Source: Fen-1298 sp963833465
Lineage (GTDB): Bacteria; Bacteroidota; Ignavibacteria; UBA10030
DNA: 64,000 bases
Direction of reading: 5' to 3'
Assembly (NCBI GenBank): GCA_963833465.1
Contig: CAWHXW010000002.1
Coordinates: 62,001 to 126,000 of the forward strand
Under the pieces are notes generated by a model. It saw nothing but the letters and a program-made list of their open reading frames with translations. It was not told the origin of the DNA and searched no databases. The first letter of the stretch is position 1. The number at the start of each line of letters is the position of its first letter. Of the stretch, positions 60,858 to 64,000 are shown piece by piece. A program made the position numbers and the translations under genes.

Positions 60858-63725
60858 CTATGTTGGATTGTGAATTGTTTCGTACCATTTTTTTATAACA
60901 CGTTTTACCTCATCAATCAAAATCGGTTTGCTCATATAATCGTTCATACCAACTTCTATACATTTTTCACGATCACCTTGTAGGTTATTCGCTGTCATTG
61001 CAATGATAATAGGTTGATTTTCCTTGGATAATTCAGCGCGGATACGCTTCGATGCTTCGTAACCATCCATTACCGGCATTTGGATATCCATTAAAACAAT
61101 ATCGTACTTTTTTTTGAACGCTGCATTTAAAGCTTCCAATCCATTATTCGCAATATCCGCTTTTAAACCAAGTATGTTCAAAATACGCACAATTAGTTTC
61201 TGATTAATAGTATTATCTTCCACGATTAAGATATCTATTGATGGCAATATAGACCGCTTTTCCGTCGATATGCCGTCAGTAGATGATTGCATGTTTGTTA
61301 ATTGTTTCTCTATTAAAGAAAGTGCATTGTACAATGCATGATGTCGAACAGGTTTTAGAACCACGTGTAGAATTTCATTATTTGTTCTAATTATTTGATC
61401 GCGTTTCGCTCGTGAGGCTAAAAAAACAAACGCCAAATCCGGCTTTCTGATTGCTCTACGTATTTCTTCTTTTAAATGTACCCCGCTGTAATCTATCGGT
61501 GTTTGCTCTGCGACTACGATATCGAATGATTCATTATCTTTGACGAACGAAATAGTCTCTTCTAATGTTGCGGCAGACTGCACAATAAATCCCCATCCTG
61601 ATAACAAGTTCTTAATTATTTGACTGCATATTCTGTTGTCATAGACAACTAACACCTTTCTCGAATTGTCAGTCAAAGGCGGATTTAAATTCTGTCCTTG
61701 TAAATCTTTCGTGTTCTCGGATACATTGATTGTAAAATTGAATGTGCTTCCCTTAGTAGAATTGCTTTCAACCCAGATATGTCCGTTAAGCAAAGAAACA
61801 GCACGAGCACAAATAGCAAGCCCAAGACCCGTTCCGCCATATTTCCTAGTTGAAGATGAATCAATTTGTGAAAACGGTATAAATAGTTTATGAATTCGAT
61901 CTGATGGAATGCCGATACCTGTGTCCCGCACAGAGAAAAGAAGTTCACATTTGCCGTCTTTTTCAGATAACTTCGATACTTCAATATATATTTCACCGTG
62001 TTCAGTAAATTTGACTGCATTGCTGACTAAATTTACAAGAACTTGTCTCAATCGTGTTGCATCAACCAGTACTGAATGCGGTACTTTTTCATCAATCCAA
62101 TAAACGAGATCAATATTTTTTTGTTCTGTTTGGATTGCAAATAGGTCTAAAATTTCCTCAATACAAGTCTCAATGCTGAATGGATGTTCCTCCAATTCGA
62201 TTTCGTCCGATTCAATTTTCGAGAAATCAAGAATATCATTTATGACATTAAGCAATGCATCTCCGCTCAACCGTATAGTTTCAATATACTCTCGTTGTTC
62301 AACCGTTAACTTAGTATCAGCTAACAAACTTATCGTTCCTATGATACCATTCATCGGCGTTCTTATTTCGTGACTCATATTGGAAAGAAATTCACTTTTT
62401 GCTTTATTTGCACTTTCTGCATCATCTTTCGCTTTCTGAAGTTCCTCATTTGCTCGTTTGTATTCTGTAATATCCTGCGCAACAACAAGTACAGTGTTAT
62501 GATTTTCATAATCCATATTATGCCAATATAAATTCACATCTATTATAGTACCATTTTTCAGACGATGTCTGCCTTGCGCAGTATTGGATTCTTTCGCTTT
62601 AATTATTTTAAGCGCTTCTTGTAAGTTGTCTGCATCTTCTGCAGAACGAATATCCGCTATATTCATCGCAAGAAATTCTTCCTTTGAATATCCATAATGA
62701 TTTATAGCGGCATCATTCACTTCGAGAAATTGGCAGGAATCAATATCGAACACCCAGGTAGGCATCGGATTATTTTCGAAGAATATTCGGAATCGCTTTG
62801 CGCTTTTATGTGCTACCTGTTCTGCTCTTTTGCGTTCCGTAATATCGTGATATACATTCAACTCCATATTCCGATTATTATATTTAACTAGCGAAGAAAA
62901 CATTAAAAGAATTTTGTTTTCACCAGATTTTGTACGAATCGTTATTTCCGATTCTATAGCTTTGCCGGTGGTCCATAATTCTTTCTGCTTAGAAAACCTT
63001 AATTGATATTCACCTTCATTTGGAGAGAGCAATTTATTAAAGTTTGAAATGTCATTTGCTTCATTCAAAGAATATCCGGCAATTTCCTCCATACGAGCAT
63101 TGAAAACTTCGAAGAATCCGCTTTCATCACTCAATGTGATCCCTTCACTCACAGTGTTGATGATTGTTGATAATTTATGTTCACTTTCCGAAACACGTTT
63201 ATCTATAAGTTCTTTTTCTGTCAGTACAGTTTTTAGCCGACTAATATTTCGGCGAATTTCAAATTGAGAAACTACAAGACTACTTAATTCTTGAAGAGCA
63301 GATTGCTGCTTTTCCGTTAATGTCCGCGGTTTTGTATCTAAAATGCAAAGCGTGCCAAGAATATTGCCTTTCGGACTTATAAGCGGCGCTCCGGCATAAA
63401 AACGAAATTTCGGACCGTTCATCACAAACGGTAAATATGAGAAACGATTATCTTTGTACGTATCCTCAACAAGGAGTAATTCTTTCTGTTTTATCGTTTC
63501 AGTGCAGAATGATTGATTGCGCGGCATTTCCAATTCTTCTAATCCAATTTTCGATTTGAACCATACCCTATTCTCATCTACTAAATTGATCATAGCAATT
63601 GGAACAGCACAGATTTGCGACGCTATAGATGTCAATGCATCGAATTCAGATTCTGGCGGCGTATCAAGAATTTCATATTCATAAAGTTCTTTAAGCCTAG
63701 CTTTTTCTCTTACTTCATCAATCAT
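60858..63725 (-). CDS. Hybrid sensor histidine kinase (GAF-PAS-PAS-HK-REC-REC)
   Basis: A 955-residue soluble sensor. Domains: GAF (about 15-160), PAS (about 180-300), PAS (about 310-425), HisKA with H452 in SNMSHEIRTPMNG, HATPase (about 555-675, DTGIGIPSDR and GGTGLGLAICARA), a first receiver (about 690-805) and a second (about 830-945). The second receiver is canonical (VEDN, VLMDIQMPVMDG, KPI). The first is degenerate: LVVYDN in place of the acidic pair and VVAEQTP at the phosphoacceptor position (E for D). No transmembrane segment, so the signal is probably cytosolic. It pairs with the Hpt gene downstream. Ligand unknown. Confidence 0.93.
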   Translation of the reverse strand: MIDEVREKARLKELYEYEILDTPPESEFDALTSIASQICAVPIAMINLVDENRVWFKSKIGLEELEMPRNQSFCTETIKQKELLLVEDTYKDNRFSYLPFVMNGPKFRFYAGAPLISPKGNILGTLCILDTKPRTLTEKQQSALQELSSLVVSQFEIRRNISRLKTVLTEKELIDKRVSESEHKLSTIINTVSEGITLSDESGFFEVFNARMEEIAGYSLNEANDISNFNKLLSPNEGEYQLRFSKQKELWTTGKAIESEITIRTKSGENKILLMFSSLVKYNNRNMELNVYHDITERKRAEQVAHKSAKRFRIFFENNPMPTWVFDIDSCQFLEVNDAAINHYGYSKEEFLAMNIADIRSAEDADNLQEALKIIKAKESNTAQGRHRLKNGTIIDVNLYWHNMDYENHNTVLVVAQDITEYKRANEELQKAKDDAESANKAKSEFLSNMSHEIRTPMNGIIGTISLLADTKLTVEQREYIETIRLSGDALLNVINDILDFSKIESDEIELEEHPFSIETCIEEILDLFAIQTEQKNIDLVYWIDEKVPHSVLVDATRLRQVLVNLVSNAVKFTEHGEIYIEVSKLSEKDGKCELLFSVRDTGIGIPSDRIHKLFIPFSQIDSSSTRKYGGTGLGLAICARAVSLLNGHIWVESNSTKGSTFNFTINVSENTKDLQGQNLNPPLTDNSRKVLVVYDNRICSQIIKNLLSGWGFIVQSAATLEETISFVKDNESFDIVVAEQTPIDYSGVHLKEEIRRAIRKPDLAFVFLASRAKRDQIIRTNNEILHVVLKPVRHHALYNALSLIEKQLTNMQSSTDGISTEKRSILPSIDILIVEDNTINQKLIVRILNILGLKADIANNGLEALNAAFKKKYDIVLMDIQMPVMDGYEASKRIRAELSKENQPIIIAMTANNLQGDREKCIEVGMNDYMSKPILIDEVKRVIKKWYETIHNPT

Positions 63726-63760
63726 AAAGTAATTTCAATTAATAATAGCCTAATTTCCAA

Positions 63761-64000
63761 CTATTTATTTTTGATTTTTTTATCATTGATTAATTCAGTT
63801 TCCTTTTCTTCAGTAATATTTCTTTGTGTACCCCACACGCGCACAAGCTTTTCGTTTTTAACGACACCAATCATATTATTCAAGAAATATTTCAATTTTC
63901 CATCATTGTCAATTTTGTGAGAAGGTGCATTAACGAGCCGATAGTTTGAACGAATGAATGAGCGCAGATATTCAATGTTGATTGGATCTGCCGGATCAAG
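63761..64000 (-). CDS. PAS-domain sensor protein, C-terminal fragment cut by the window edge
   Basis: The last 79 codons of a minus-strand gene whose start lies beyond position 64000. The visible part is the second half of a PAS domain with its PAC tail: YFLNNMIGVVKNEKLVRVWGTQRNITEEKE, abbreviated here by its ends YFLNNMIGVV and WGTQRNITE. It ends in a lysine-rich tail and TAG. It lies 35 nt upstream of the hybrid kinase gene and is probably cotranscribed; no output domain follows the PAS, so any kinase or other domain would be N-terminal. Confidence 0.8.
   Translation of the reverse strand, partial: LDPADPINIEYLRSFIRSNYRLVNAPSHKIDNDGKLKYFLNNMIGVVKNEKLVRVWGTQRNITEEKETELINDKKIKNK

Noticed and set aside
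63615..63920. Plus-strand 101-codon frame at the right edge
   Set aside because: Antisense to the hybrid kinase start and to a conserved PAS fragment.

Overview
The window is a chromosomal stretch of an AT-rich bacterium from the Bacteroidota/Chlorobiota side of the FCB group, most like Ignavibacteria. Three things point there. A type IX secretion system is present (SprA, PorX, and two exported proteins ending in a type A sorting domain with a YPNPFNP motif). Typical Bacteroidota families occur (DUF3098, and an Nramp transporter fused to a universal stress domain). The promoters that can be read are of the -35/-10 type (TTGNNN, 16-17 nt, TATATT/TATAAT) rather than the TAnnTTTG type of Bacteroidia. 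No CRISPR array, insertion sequence, integrase or phage gene block was seen. The placement is an inference from these features.

Layout. 1-21 kb (minus strand) is a housekeeping block: rimP-nusA behind a promoter-terminator leader; a LOG-family protein, threonine aldolase, lnt, a 35-aa ORF, PAP2 phosphatase, ispF and acylphosphatase; tRNA-Lys and tRNA-Leu; two small membrane proteins; lolD with two Lol permeases; prfB with its programmed +1 frameshift; aspS, trxA, dnaE, proS and tRNA-Arg. 21-34 kb (minus) is accessory: a DUF2235 hydrolase, a secreted NUC-type nuclease, a small-RNA-like locus, five consecutive unrecognised genes (secreted, membrane and Pro/Lys-rich), then two large T9SS cargo proteins, a GH43 glycosidase and a phospholipase D-like protein. 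34-38 kb (plus) carries MutT, an Ogg2-type 8-oxoguanine glycosylase, YajQ, a cell-wall amidase and a small secreted Lys/Gln-rich protein.

37.9-43.6 kb (minus) holds an Nramp-USP fusion, a LolA-like protein, a POT/MFS transporter and an ABC-2 exporter whose ATPase has an altered Walker A motif. 43.8-48 kb (plus) is the diaminopimelate/lysine operon asd-lysC-dapB-dapA. 48-64 kb (minus) holds a GlmU-like uridylyltransferase, panC, accD, tsaB, tsaE, porX, the giant sprA, an Hpt protein, a hybrid histidine kinase and a PAS protein cut off by the window end.

Functional themes: lipoprotein maturation and export to the outer membrane (Lnt, LolD with two permeases, LolA-like); type IX secretion (SprA translocon, PorX regulator, two cargo proteins); translation (rimP, nusA, prfB, aspS, proS, three tRNAs, tsaB/tsaE); oxidised-guanine defence (MutT plus Ogg2). 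The most unusual signals are two small-RNA-like loci with matching promoters and C-rich hairpin loops (about 9.2 and 23.8 kb), the unrecognised five-gene cluster at 24.3-27.5 kb, the terminator placed directly before rimP, and the Walker A substitution at 43.5 kb.
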